64,000 nucleotides of DNA from Candidatus Eiseniibacteriota bacterium (GTDB lineage: Bacteria; Eisenbacteria; RBG-16-71-46; CAIMUX01). The notes below the pieces were generated by a model. The model did no database searches. It was given only the letters and a program-made list of their open reading frames with translations, and was not told the DNA's origin. Below, piece by piece: positions 43,842 to 51,193 of the stretch. Within the stretch, counting starts at the first letter, position 1, and every line of letters starts with the position of its first letter. Both the position numbers and the translations under genes were made by a program. The stretch is from positions 386,851-450,850 of the forward strand of contig JACKCR010000003.1 in the NCBI GenBank assembly GCA_020633975.1, in the 5' to 3' direction.

Positions 43842-44207
43842 TCAGTACGAGATGCAGGGCGTGCCACCGTCGAGGAACTCGACGAGAGCTGCACCACCCG
43901 CAGGCGTCGCGCCTTCGATCAGGTTCGTTCCGTCGAGTCCGCGCTTCTTGAGACAAGGAGCACAGACGAGAATCTTTCCGCCTCCAGCGACGAACTTGTC
44001 GACCAACTCCTTGAGCGGCGCGAACGGTTCGCCCTCATTGACCTTCTCGTACTCGCCCTTGACCGCCGACCAGACGCCGTCAGCCGACAGGAAGACCATC
44101 GTCTCCTTCTCGCTCCCGAGTGCCGCGTTCGCGACGACGAATCCGACCGTCGCCATGTCGCCATCCTTCTTGCACTCGGTGATCGATACACAGAACTTGT
44201 TGCTCAT
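43842..44207 (-). CDS. DsrE-family sulfur-relay protein
   Basis: A 121-aa cytosolic DsrE/DsrF/TusBCD-like protein. Motifs are FCVSITECKKDGDMATVGF (N-terminal strand), ANAALGSEKETMVFLSADGVWSAVKG, and KILVCAPCLKKRGL, where Cys in 'VCAPC' is the candidate persulfide-carrying residue (about 80-83). It ends in TPCISY. Family members pass sulfane sulfur between TusA-type carriers. The start is ATG 44207, with AAGGAG upstream. It lies 62 bp downstream of the small TusA-like gene and upstream of the TusA-OsmC and MetE-like genes, making a four-gene sulfur-transfer operon. Confidence 0.9.
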   Translation of the reverse strand: MSNKFCVSITECKKDGDMATVGFVVANAALGSEKETMVFLSADGVWSAVKGEYEKVNEGEPFAPLKELVDKFVAGGGKILVCAPCLKKRGLDGTNLIEGATPAGGAALVEFLDGGTPCISY

Positions 44208-44269
44208 CTCTCTTCTCCTTCTGCGCAGTTTGTGCGAGGTCGAGACGTACACGGATGCTCGGCGTCGAC

Positions 44270-44524
44270 CTACTTCTCTCGAACTTCGATCCAGTAAAAG
44301 GGTGGGTTCGCTTCCAAGAGACGATGGCCCGTCACACGACACCATGCCGGGATCTCGACGGGCGCCCCCTCACCGGGAGCGAGGACGGCAACGCGAGCGC
44401 CAGAGCAGAGCGGTCGGAAGTGAATCCTCATGTCGAGGAGCATCTCCCCACATCCGCCATCTCCGCCGTCGAAGCGAGAACTGACCTCCCAGTCGGAAGG
44501 CAATCCACTCCAGCGATCTGTCAC
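44270..44524 (-). CDS. Stand-alone TusA/SirA-like sulfur carrier protein
   Basis: An 84-aa cytosolic protein of the TusA family. It contains GGDGGCGEMLLDMRIHFRPL (Cys about 25 replaces the catalytic Cys of the CPxP motif, followed by Gly), LAPGEGAPVEIPAWCRVTGHRLL and the C-terminal YWIEVREK. The layout (strand, Cys, long helix, strand, helix) and length (E. coli TusA 81 aa) agree. No ATG fits. GTG 44524 sits four bases after GGAGG and gives the family length, whereas the open frame to 45454 runs antisense through the next gene. It is the first gene of the sulfur-relay operon. Confidence 0.82.
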   Translation of the reverse strand: MTDRWSGLPSDWEVSSRFDGGDGGCGEMLLDMRIHFRPLCSGARVAVLAPGEGAPVEIPAWCRVTGHRLLEANPPFYWIEVREK

Positions 44525-44893
44525 CTGTCCTCCAGTCGAGTCGTTCCGTTGGGGAATCGGGATCGGACGGACCGTACGATCAGAGCGGCAGGGACTGGGG
44601 CGGGAACCTAGTGGATGCTGGGCAAACCGTGGGTTCGACGAAGCACGCAGACACGCTGCCGCGGGACGGCGCGTGCTCAGGTGAACGGGAGACGTCCACC
44701 GATCTCTCGAATCAGGCGCTTCATCGACTCGATTCTCGTGGTAGGTCGTCGTACCGGAGCCGCGGTCACGTTCCGTGACGCAGCCCTTTCCGCGAGACTG
44801 AAACGAAAGTAGTGGCATGGAGATGCCGAAGGCAATAGGTGTCTTCCGAGGCTCCCGAACGAGACGCGATCCACCGAGAGGAGAGAGAGTCCG
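44525..44893. other. Divergent promoter region for the sulfur-relay operon and the VWA gene
   Basis: A 369-bp gap. It must hold the promoter of the leftward TusA/DsrE/OsmC/MetE operon and of the rightward von Willebrand gene. I see no coding frame that reads like protein, and no clear operator, T-box or S-box-like riboswitch. Confidence 0.35.
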
Positions 44894-46378
44894 ATGTCCA
44901 GAACCCACTGGTTTGATCGGCCGAACCCAATTCGCCGGCGACTCTTGCCTACCCTCCTGGCGCTCGCTCTGATCTTCGGCGCCATCTCCTCGGTTTCGGC
45001 AGGGAAACCGAGCCTCGGAGCCTCCGTCGGCGGCAGCTCGGACTTGCTCCTCGTCCTCGACGCGTCTGGGTCGATGTGGGGACAGATCCAGGGCGAGAAC
45101 AAGATCGTGATCGCCCGTCGCGTGCTGGGTGATCTCATCGGGGAGCTGGAGGAGGGCCGCAACGTCGCGCTGATCGCGTACGGCCACCGCTCGGAAGGAG
45201 ACTGCAACGACATCGAGACCGTCGCCCCACTTGGTCCTCTCGATCGAGCCGGTCTCACGAAGACGATCGAAGGCCTCAACCCGAAGGGGAAGACGCCGAT
45301 CACCGCCGCCCTCCAGGACGCCGTCGACCTCGCGAAGGCGAGCGGGCGGAAGTCCACCGTCATCCTCGTGAGTGATGGGATCGAGACATGCGGAGGCGAC
45401 CCCTGCGCGCTCGTATCGAACGCAAAGGCCGCAGGCGTCGACTTCGTCCTCCATGTCATCGGCTTCGACGTGGACGAGGAGGACGTATCGTCGCTCGAGT
45501 GTGCCGCGCAGGCAGGTGGAGGCCTCTACCTCAGTGCCGAGAACGCGGCCGAACTCTCGGGCGCCATGGAGACCGCCGTCGCACTACCGGCGGAGACGCC
45601 GACCGGTCGACTCGTCGTCGGCGCAAAGCTCAACGGCGAACTGCTGGACGTCGCGATCCAGGTGTTCGAGCGCAGCTCCCGCAACAAGGTGGGAGGAGGA
45701 CGGACGTACCGATCTCCCGACACGAACCCACGCCAGATTCCGCTCGCGGACGGAGAGTACGACGTCACCATCCTCGCACTCGGGCTCGAAGGGAATCTGC
45801 GGAAGCAGTTCGGCATCGAGATCCGGAACGGTTCGACGGTCGAGAAGCAGCTCGACTTCTCGAACGGGACGATCTCGATCGGCGCGACGCGGAATGGACA
45901 GCTGTCCGACGTTCGCTTCGAAGTGTTCGTCCACGGAACGAAGGAAGTGGCGGCCAAGGGACGTACCTACCGAGAGTCTGCGACGAATCCGAACACGATC
46001 ACGATCACCCCCGGGGAGTACGACGTCGAACTCACGGCGATCGAGATGAGCGACAACGTGACCCACCGATTCCGTCCGATCACGGTCGAGCCGGGCAAGA
46101 CGGTGACGCTCTCCCACGACTTCGCCAGCGGGGAAGCCGTCGTGAAGGTCGTGCGCCAGGGCGCGTTGGTCGACGCCACGGTTCGGATCACCACGTTCGA
46201 CGGTACGGAGGTCGGAAAGGGCCGCGCCCGCCCGAACCCGGACTCCAACCCGCAGCATTTCGACATCCCGCCCGGAAGCTACCTCGTCAAAATCCAGGTG
46301 ATCGGTGGCGACCGGTTCGAGCAGGACCTCGAGATCCGAGCAGGCGAACGCACGTCGGCCACGTTCGAGATCCCCTGA
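44894..46378 (+). CDS. Exported von Willebrand factor type A domain protein
   Basis: A 494-aa exported protein. The signal peptide is LLPTLLALALIFGAISSVSA|GK (about 19-37). A VWA domain occupies about 50-230, with the intact metal-ion-dependent adhesion site DASGSMWGQI (DxSxS), a Thr in NPKGKTPITAAL and an Asp in VSDGIETCGGDPC. Three similar beta-sandwich units of about 85-90 aa follow (GRLVVGAKLNGELLDVAI..., GTISIGATRNGQLSDVRF..., GEAVVKVVRQGALVDATV...), each with a YRS/YRE-type motif and 'P.G.Y.V'. It resembles the VWA proteins whose Ca-activated chloride-channel-like domain is used in adhesion or signalling. The start is ATG 44894 with GAGGAG upstream. Confidence 0.88.
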   Translation: MSRTHWFDRPNPIRRRLLPTLLALALIFGAISSVSAGKPSLGASVGGSSDLLLVLDASGSMWGQIQGENKIVIARRVLGDLIGELEEGRNVALIAYGHRSEGDCNDIETVAPLGPLDRAGLTKTIEGLNPKGKTPITAALQDAVDLAKASGRKSTVILVSDGIETCGGDPCALVSNAKAAGVDFVLHVIGFDVDEEDVSSLECAAQAGGGLYLSAENAAELSGAMETAVALPAETPTGRLVVGAKLNGELLDVAIQVFERSSRNKVGGGRTYRSPDTNPRQIPLADGEYDVTILALGLEGNLRKQFGIEIRNGSTVEKQLDFSNGTISIGATRNGQLSDVRFEVFVHGTKEVAAKGRTYRESATNPNTITITPGEYDVELTAIEMSDNVTHRFRPITVEPGKTVTLSHDFASGEAVVKVVRQGALVDATVRITTFDGTEVGKGRARPNPDSNPQHFDIPPGSYLVKIQVIGGDRFEQDLEIRAGERTSATFEIP

Positions 46379-46724
46379 CCCACTCGCCCTACTCGACACG
46401 GAGACGCGTCGGGCTCGGAACGGACTGAACTCCGCCCTGGAAGGCCGGGGCCTGGAACCCAACCAGGCTCCACGGGAAGCCGCGTATCCGCAGAACTCCA
46501 TCGCCTCCAAACGGTTAGCTTCGATGCTCCGAATCCGGAGTAGAAGCCAGGGAGTTTTTCCGTATCAGGCTCGGTCCCCTCCCGACTACGATGCGGGCGA
46601 GCAGTTCGTACACGAATCTTTCCGGTTTCTGGGACCACGCCAGGAGTCGTCGCGGCCTCGTGTGCGCCCGCGCAACCCAGCCTCGAATGCAGCCCAACCA
46701 AACAACGCTTTTCAGGAGGCGACC
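46379..46724. other. Intergenic region before the choice-of-anchor V gene
   Basis: About 346 bp. The open frame running through it (from 46305) gives an Arg/Ser/Pro-rich translation without a signal peptide and is not considered coding. The AGGAGG at 46714-46719 is the ribosome site of the next gene. I see no other feature. Confidence 0.35.
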
Positions 46725-47612
46725 TTGTCACGTCCGACCCGACATCTCGCGCCGTTCGCCGCAGCCCTTGCGGTGGTTTCGCTGGTGCCGACCGCTCTTC
46801 TCGCCAACTCCGGTGGCCCTATCGACGGAAGGGCCGGCGATCCACCGGCATTCCAGACCTGCAAGGACGCCGCCTGCCACAACTCGTTCGACCTGAACAG
46901 TGGTGACGGGTCTCTCACCATCAACGGACTTCCCGCCGGGTATGAGCCGGGCACGGTCTACACGCTGGAAGTGATGATCGCGGATCCGGGCCAGTCCCGT
47001 TGGGGGTTCGAGGCCACCGTGATCGATGCGGCCGGAGACCAGGCCGGTGACCTCGCTCCGGTGGACCCGTCGCTCGTGCAGGTGTCTCAAGGCAGCGGCA
47101 ACGCCCGTGACTACATCAAGCACCGGTCCGCAGGCACGTTCCCCGGCCAGGCCGACGGCGCGAGCTGGCAGGTCGAGTGGACGGCTCCGATGGCGGGGTC
47201 GGGAACGGCGAGCTTCTACCTCGCTGGCAACGCCGCGAACAACAACGGCTCGAACGCCGGTGACTACATCTACACGTTCAGCGCAGACATCCCCGAAGGC
47301 GACACCAGCAGCATCGATCCGACGCAGCTCGCTCAGAACGGCGTCCAGCTCTCTGTGTTCCCTTCCCCGGTTCGTTCGGACGCGACGATCCGCCTTCAGC
47401 TTCCGTCTGACCAGGACGCCAGCCTGATGCTCGTCGACATGATGGGACGCCAGGTTCGCGCTCTACGTAGCGGATTCTTCGCCGCTGGGGATCACCTGAT
47501 CGCTTGGGATGGTCGTGACGACCGCGGAATCGAAGTTCCGGCAGGTGTCTACTACTCCGTCTTCACCTCGGGCAACACACGCACGAGTGGAAGCATGGTC
47601 GTCGTCAAGTGA
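46725..47612 (+). CDS. Secreted 'choice-of-anchor V' protein with FlgD-type sorting domain
   Basis: A 295-aa exported protein starting at TTG 46725, five bases after AGGAGG. The signal peptide is APFAAALAVVSLVPTALLA|NSGG. Residues about 20-170 match the choice-of-anchor V / reelin-like domain: GGPIDGRAGDPPAFQTCKDAACHNSFDLN, then GSLTINGLPAGYEPGTVYTLEV and the SRWGFEATVID strand. The CKDAACH motif is a Cys-X4-Cys-His, close to a c-type haem site. A linker leads to the sorting domain (about 215-295: SVFPSPVRSDATIRLQL, MMGRQVRALRSG, AWDGRDDRGIEVPAGVYY). It is the shortest of the sorting-domain proteins in the window. Its function may be redox-linked, but this is uncertain. Confidence 0.84.
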   Translation: MSRPTRHLAPFAAALAVVSLVPTALLANSGGPIDGRAGDPPAFQTCKDAACHNSFDLNSGDGSLTINGLPAGYEPGTVYTLEVMIADPGQSRWGFEATVIDAAGDQAGDLAPVDPSLVQVSQGSGNARDYIKHRSAGTFPGQADGASWQVEWTAPMAGSGTASFYLAGNAANNNGSNAGDYIYTFSADIPEGDTSSIDPTQLAQNGVQLSVFPSPVRSDATIRLQLPSDQDASLMLVDMMGRQVRALRSGFFAAGDHLIAWDGRDDRGIEVPAGVYYSVFTSGNTRTSGSMVVVK

Positions 47613-47638
47613 GGTGATGACGACCCTCCGACCCGACA

Positions 47639-47675
47639 CCGGCCTACTCTGCGTCTCGCACATAGAGTAGGCCGG
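47639..47675. terminator. Strong hairpin between convergent genes
   Basis: A perfect 12-bp inverted repeat (arms CCGGCCTACTCT and AGAGTAGGCCGG, 13-base loop) lies just past the choice-of-anchor V stop and overlaps the last codons of the convergent kinase gene. It could act as a bidirectional terminator. There is no long T-run on either side. Confidence 0.55.
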
Positions 47676-49062
47676 GTCGCGTCAACAACTCACGCATCCC
47701 TTCCTCGTCGACGCCTTCCCGAAACTCCAACTGCAGCGGCTCTCCCGAGTACAGCCCACCGTTCGTGGACTCGAGCAGCGAGTTCAGCTTGAGGAACGTC
47801 TTCGCCGGCGCACTGTCCAGCACGATCAAGATCGAGTCCCCGTCACTGCTGATGAGCCGGACCGCTTTGTCCTTCTTCGCCTTGTTCGAGAACTTCCGGA
47901 TCGATCGACTTCGCTTCGTGCGGAACCTTCGGTACACGAACGCACCGATCACGAGGAAGGGCGCGACCCCTCCGATCCCGCCGTTGTTCGCGATCACGAT
48001 GATGATCAGCGTGACCAAGATGATCGACCAGACGATGAGGAAGACGAGTCCCTTGTTCGAGACTCCTTCGCGCGACGCACGCCCACCTGTCAGGTCCCGG
48101 AGCTTGTCCATCGCGCGATCGAGCACCGGCGCCGAGCGAGTGACGCCGGACTCGAGCTCGCGTTTCACCTCACGCAGCTCGGACTCCACCTCGGCCATGC
48201 TCGCGAACCGCTTCGAGGCATCCTTCTCGAGACAGCGGTTCACCACCTTCTGCAGCGAGTACGGCAGTCCCGCCCGGAGATCGCTGAGCGGACGCGTCTC
48301 TCCGAACGCGATCGCGTGCATCGTGTCGAGCGCGCTCTCGCCTTGGAACGGCAACGTCCCGGTCGCCATCTCGTAGAGGACGATCCCGAAGGAGAAGATG
48401 TCCGAGCGCTGGTCCGCCGGGAGCCCGCGCGCCTGCTCCGGACTCATGTAGGCGACCGTACCGATCACCGCCCCCACCTGGGTCATCGCGCCGGTCCGCA
48501 TCACCATGGTCTGGAGCTCGGTCACAGACTCGTCCGACGCGCCGGCGTCCGTCGGGTCGACGAGCTTGGCCAAGCCGAAGTCCAGCACCTTGGGATGGCC
48601 GTCGTGCGTCACCATGATGTTGTCGGACTTGATGTCCCGATGGACGATCCCCGCTTCGTGCGCACGCTGGAGCGCTCCAGCCACCTGGATCCCCACCTCG
48701 ATCGCGGAGAGGACGTCGAGTTCGCTCCGTTGGATGAGTTGACGGACGGTCGCCCCGTCGACGAACTCCATCGCGATGAAAGTCAGCCCCTCACCACCCA
48801 GCCCATCGACTCCAGGGACGTGGTCGATGGTCTCGATTCCGTAGATCTGCGCGATGGCTGGATGGTTGACCGCCGAGGCCGCGCGGGCCTCCTGGATGAA
48901 CCGCTTCCGCCGCTCCTCGTCCTTCATGAGCGCTGGGGGGAGAACCTTGAGGGCAGCGGGCCGGTCCAACTTCGTGTCCCGCGCCTTATAGACGACGCCC
49001 ATCCCGCCCTGACCGAGCTTCTCCAGAATCTCGTAGTGTCCGAGGAGGTCGCCGGAATCCAT
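47644..49062 (-). CDS. Membrane-associated Ser/Thr protein kinase
   Basis: About 472 aa. The N-terminal Hanks-type kinase domain (about 10-270) has the glycine loop KLGQGGMGVVYKARD, a VAIK-equivalent Lys in PAALKVL, the catalytic IVHRDIKSDNIMV, DFGLAK, GTVAYMSPEQARG and the APE region. A linker and two adjacent hydrophobic segments (about 338-372) anchor it. The C-terminal 90 residues form a small cytosolic or exported domain (KAVRLISSDGDSILIVLDSAPAKTFLKLNSLL) of unknown function. ATG 49062 (MDSGDLLGHYEIL) is preferred, because a GAGGG lies five bases upstream and kinases of this type start at 'LLGHYEIL'. GTG 49098 is possible. Confidence 0.93.
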   Translation of the reverse strand: MDSGDLLGHYEILEKLGQGGMGVVYKARDTKLDRPAALKVLPPALMKDEERRKRFIQEARAASAVNHPAIAQIYGIETIDHVPGVDGLGGEGLTFIAMEFVDGATVRQLIQRSELDVLSAIEVGIQVAGALQRAHEAGIVHRDIKSDNIMVTHDGHPKVLDFGLAKLVDPTDAGASDESVTELQTMVMRTGAMTQVGAVIGTVAYMSPEQARGLPADQRSDIFSFGIVLYEMATGTLPFQGESALDTMHAIAFGETRPLSDLRAGLPYSLQKVVNRCLEKDASKRFASMAEVESELREVKRELESGVTRSAPVLDRAMDKLRDLTGGRASREGVSNKGLVFLIVWSIILVTLIIIVIANNGGIGGVAPFLVIGAFVYRRFRTKRSRSIRKFSNKAKKDKAVRLISSDGDSILIVLDSAPAKTFLKLNSLLESTNGGLYSGEPLQLEFREGVDEEGMRELLTRPGLLYVRDAE

Positions 49063-49225
49063 CAGACCCTCGTATCGGTAGCTGTCGTGGACGGACACTC
49101 ATCCTAGGCGCGACGGCCAATCGCGGCAACCGGTTCCGAGCCAGAGGGATCCGGCTCCTCCAGTCACGCCATTGTGCTATTCTCCCTTCGCCTTACCTCT
49201 GGCCCACGAGCGAAGGGGAGTTCCC

Positions 49226-49507
49226 ATGGTGACCGCGATCGTCCTCTTGAACGTCGAGCACTCGAAGGTGAACGACGTTGCCGAGAAGCTCGCAGCGATG
49301 GACGGCATTTCCGAGGTCTACTCGGTCGGCGGCCGATTCGACCTCGTCGCCCTGATCCGTGTCGCTGCGAACGAAGACCTGGCAGATCTCGTAACGAACC
49401 ACATGCGCAGCCTGCCGGGCATCGAAGACACGGAGACGATGATCGCGTTTCGGGCCTACTCGAAGCACGACCTGGAGTCCATGTTCTCGATCGGGATGGA
49501 GAACTAG
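49226..49507 (+). CDS. Stand-alone Lrp/AsnC ligand-binding (RAM) domain protein
   Basis: A 93-aa cytosolic protein consisting only of the effector-binding domain of Lrp/AsnC regulators, without a helix-turn-helix. Signatures are MVTAIVLLNVEHSKVNDVAEKLAAMDGISEVYSVGGRFDLVALIRV and GIEDTETMIAFRAY. Such stand-alone modules (RAM/SraA-type) oligomerise and bind amino acids and may act as sensors or trans-acting partners of full-length regulators. The start is ATG 49226, with GAAGGGGAG upstream. The DUF6370 gene follows 71 bp later. It is divergent from the kinase. Confidence 0.92.
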   Translation: MVTAIVLLNVEHSKVNDVAEKLAAMDGISEVYSVGGRFDLVALIRVAANEDLADLVTNHMRSLPGIEDTETMIAFRAYSKHDLESMFSIGMEN

Positions 49508-49578
49508 TCCGCCGGCTAGAATCGAGACATCGCCAGGTCGACTGTGAAACGATCCGTTTCGGAGGGAGAGCCGCGACC

Positions 49579-49821
49579 GTGGAAGACCAAATCGTCGAAG
49601 CTGGGTGCGCCCAGTGCCAGTTCGGGTTCCCGGGCAACGACTGCGATCTCGCCGTGCGATTCGATGGCAAGGTCTACTTCGTACGCGGCACCGGGATCGA
49701 CGATCACGGAGACGCCCACGCCGACGACGGATTCTGTAACACGATCCGCCGAGCGAGAGTGAGCGGCCACCTCGAGAGCGGCATCTTCATGGTCTCGAAA
49801 CTCGCACTGCTCTCCGACTGA
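49579..49821 (+). CDS. Small DUF6370-like protein
   Basis: An 80-aa protein that closely follows the pattern I know from small DUF6370 proteins: VEAGCAQCQFGFPGNDCDLAVRFDGKVYFVRGTGIDDHGDAHADDGFC. It has four conserved Cys (CAQC, DC and FC) and an acidic/His segment DDHGDAHADDGF, suggesting metal binding. The function is unknown. No ATG fits. GTG 49579 lies eight bases after GGAGGGAGAG. Upstream on the same strand is the RAM-domain gene. Confidence 0.8.
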   Translation: MEDQIVEAGCAQCQFGFPGNDCDLAVRFDGKVYFVRGTGIDDHGDAHADDGFCNTIRRARVSGHLESGIFMVSKLALLSD

Positions 49822-50030
49822 GTCCGAACGAAACGTTTCGGATTCCCCTGATTCCCCCACGCGTCGTCCAACGAATATGGTGCCAACGCTCGCAGCACCA
49901 CCTGCGCCCGACGCCGGCCGCGCGTCGGCAGTTCCCTGACGGGGCCCACTGAAACGTGTGCATCCGGCGTTCGCCCGATCGCCGCTTGTGCCGTCCGACT
50001 CACCCACCAATGGTGGGCAGGAGGTTCTCC

Positions 50031-50621
50031 ATGTCCGATCGCTATCATCTCCCGGGCCGCCCCCATGTCTTGATTGCGAGCGTCGTCTTTGTTCTGGCCC
50101 TCATCACGGTCGCGTCCACGAGTTGGGCGCGGCCGACGTTCTTCAGCAACGTGTGCGCCGCATGCCACACGGACGACACGCCAACCTGCAATGCGTGCCA
50201 CGAACATCGCGGCACCGTCACCGCGAGCGCGGATCAGGCCGAGTACGCCCCGGGCGAACTCGTCACGGTCACGATGAACGGCGGATGGGAGAGCGGCTGG
50301 ATCCGTGGCCTTCTCTACGACCAGGACGACAACGAAGTCGACCGCGCTACCGGCCCCACGGGTACGGGCAACGATGGTCAAGGAAACGGTGTGACGTTCC
50401 CGGTCACTTTGCAGGCCGCAGCCCCAATGACGCCCGGCCAGTACACGTGGCAGGCCGCGTGGTTCGGAAGCATCAACAACACCGGCGCGACCCACGGCGA
50501 GTATCGTCGTCCAGTCACGATCACGGTCGTCGACGACCAGGCAGACGTGGGTGACGAAGACGTTCCTGGTGGCCAGAACCGGTATGTCGGGTGGGGCGAG
50601 CTGAAGCGCGAGTACCGGTAG
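50031..50621 (+). CDS. Exported small cytochrome c-like protein with Ig-like domain
   Basis: A 196-aa exported protein. The signal peptide is VLIASVVFVLALITVASTSWA (about 13-33). Directly after it are two c-type haem motifs, CAACH (about 42-46) and CNACH (about 53-57), in FFSNVCAACHTDDTPTCNACHEHRG. The rest is a beta-rich domain (VTASADQAEYAPGELVTVTMNGGWESGWIRGLLYD) similar to the choice-of-anchor V/reelin fold. Two haems suggest an electron-transfer role at the cell surface. The start is ATG 50031 with AGGAGG seven bases upstream. It is isolated and followed by a strong hairpin. Confidence 0.85.
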   Translation: MSDRYHLPGRPHVLIASVVFVLALITVASTSWARPTFFSNVCAACHTDDTPTCNACHEHRGTVTASADQAEYAPGELVTVTMNGGWESGWIRGLLYDQDDNEVDRATGPTGTGNDGQGNGVTFPVTLQAAAPMTPGQYTWQAAWFGSINNTGATHGEYRRPVTITVVDDQADVGDEDVPGGQNRYVGWGELKREYR

Positions 50622-50629
50622 CGCGGGGA

Positions 50630-51132
50630 CTAGAGCCGCAGCGCGAAGTGCGGGGCCGCGAAGGAACGGCCTCCGGAGAGTGGATCTCCGGAGGCCGTTT
50701 CCTGTAGTCGGATAGTCCGCGCGGTCGCGACTCGGAGCCCGCTCAAGTACACACCCGCGGGAGCAATTGCCGGCCGAGGTCTCCCATCCCAGCTCCAGCT
50801 GTTGAAACCGGAAACGCCCTCCACATCGCAGCCCCCCTCTCGATACCCAACGGCGCATCCGACTCGCCGAGGGTCAGGTTGTCGATGAAGGGAAGCTCCC
50901 CAAACCCAATGTCAACTCCGATTGTGAACCCGGTGAACCGTTCTCCCGGACCAGTCGTGCATCCGTGGAACACCGTCTCGCCATCCAGGAACCAACCTAC
51001 GTCGACGGAGAGGTCACGGGACCGAATCGTTCCACTCGTCTCAAGATCGCCCCTGAACAGGAACAGCAACGTCCGGGGTTTCGCGGCCAAAGTGTCTGGC
51101 TTCGATTCAGTGGTTCCGGCTGCGCGTCGCAA
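50630..51132 (-). pseudogene. Decayed gene for a secreted protein with FlgD-type sorting domain
   Basis: Two minus-strand frames together look like the remains of one gene. 50743-51132 encodes beta-strand-like sequence (GTIRSRDLSVDVGWFLDGETVF, FGELPFIDNLTLGES) resembling a LamG/concanavalin-type domain. 50630-50824, in another frame, encodes SWSWDGRPRPAIAPAGVYLSGL and ARTIRLQE, a recognisable C-terminal sorting-domain end. A frameshift near 50750-50830 would join them, but no signal peptide or complete upstream domain is seen. The 15-bp hairpin inside its 3' end (50665-50699) probably served as its terminator. Confidence is moderate that it is a remnant and low on its exact boundaries. Confidence 0.5.
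50665..50699. terminator. 15-bp perfect hairpin (terminator-like)
   Basis: AACGGCCTCCGGAGA (50665-50679) and its exact complement at 50685-50699 form a 15-bp stem with a five-base loop GTGGA. The outer bases can extend it past a single bulge. A short T-rich patch (TTTCCT) follows on the plus strand. It lies 43 bp after the cytochrome-like gene and at the 3' end of the decayed minus-strand gene, so it may terminate both. Confidence 0.65.
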
Positions 51133-51193
51133 ACACGCTAGCTCTCATGCCACCGTTACGGCCTATCGCGTCCAAAGGCGTGAGGAGATGATC

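Noticed and set aside
43842-43844. Idea that the DsrE-like stop UGA is also a selenocysteine codon
   Set aside because: Read-through translation (PVRVVRTCPAC...) resembles no family, and the protein ends at a family-typical ISY C-terminus. Only the MetE-like UGA is embedded in conserved sequence.
44525-45454. N-terminal extension of the small TusA-like protein to 394 aa
   Set aside because: The extension is antisense to the VWA gene and Arg/Ser-rich. The GTG at 44524 with GGAGG gives the normal family length.
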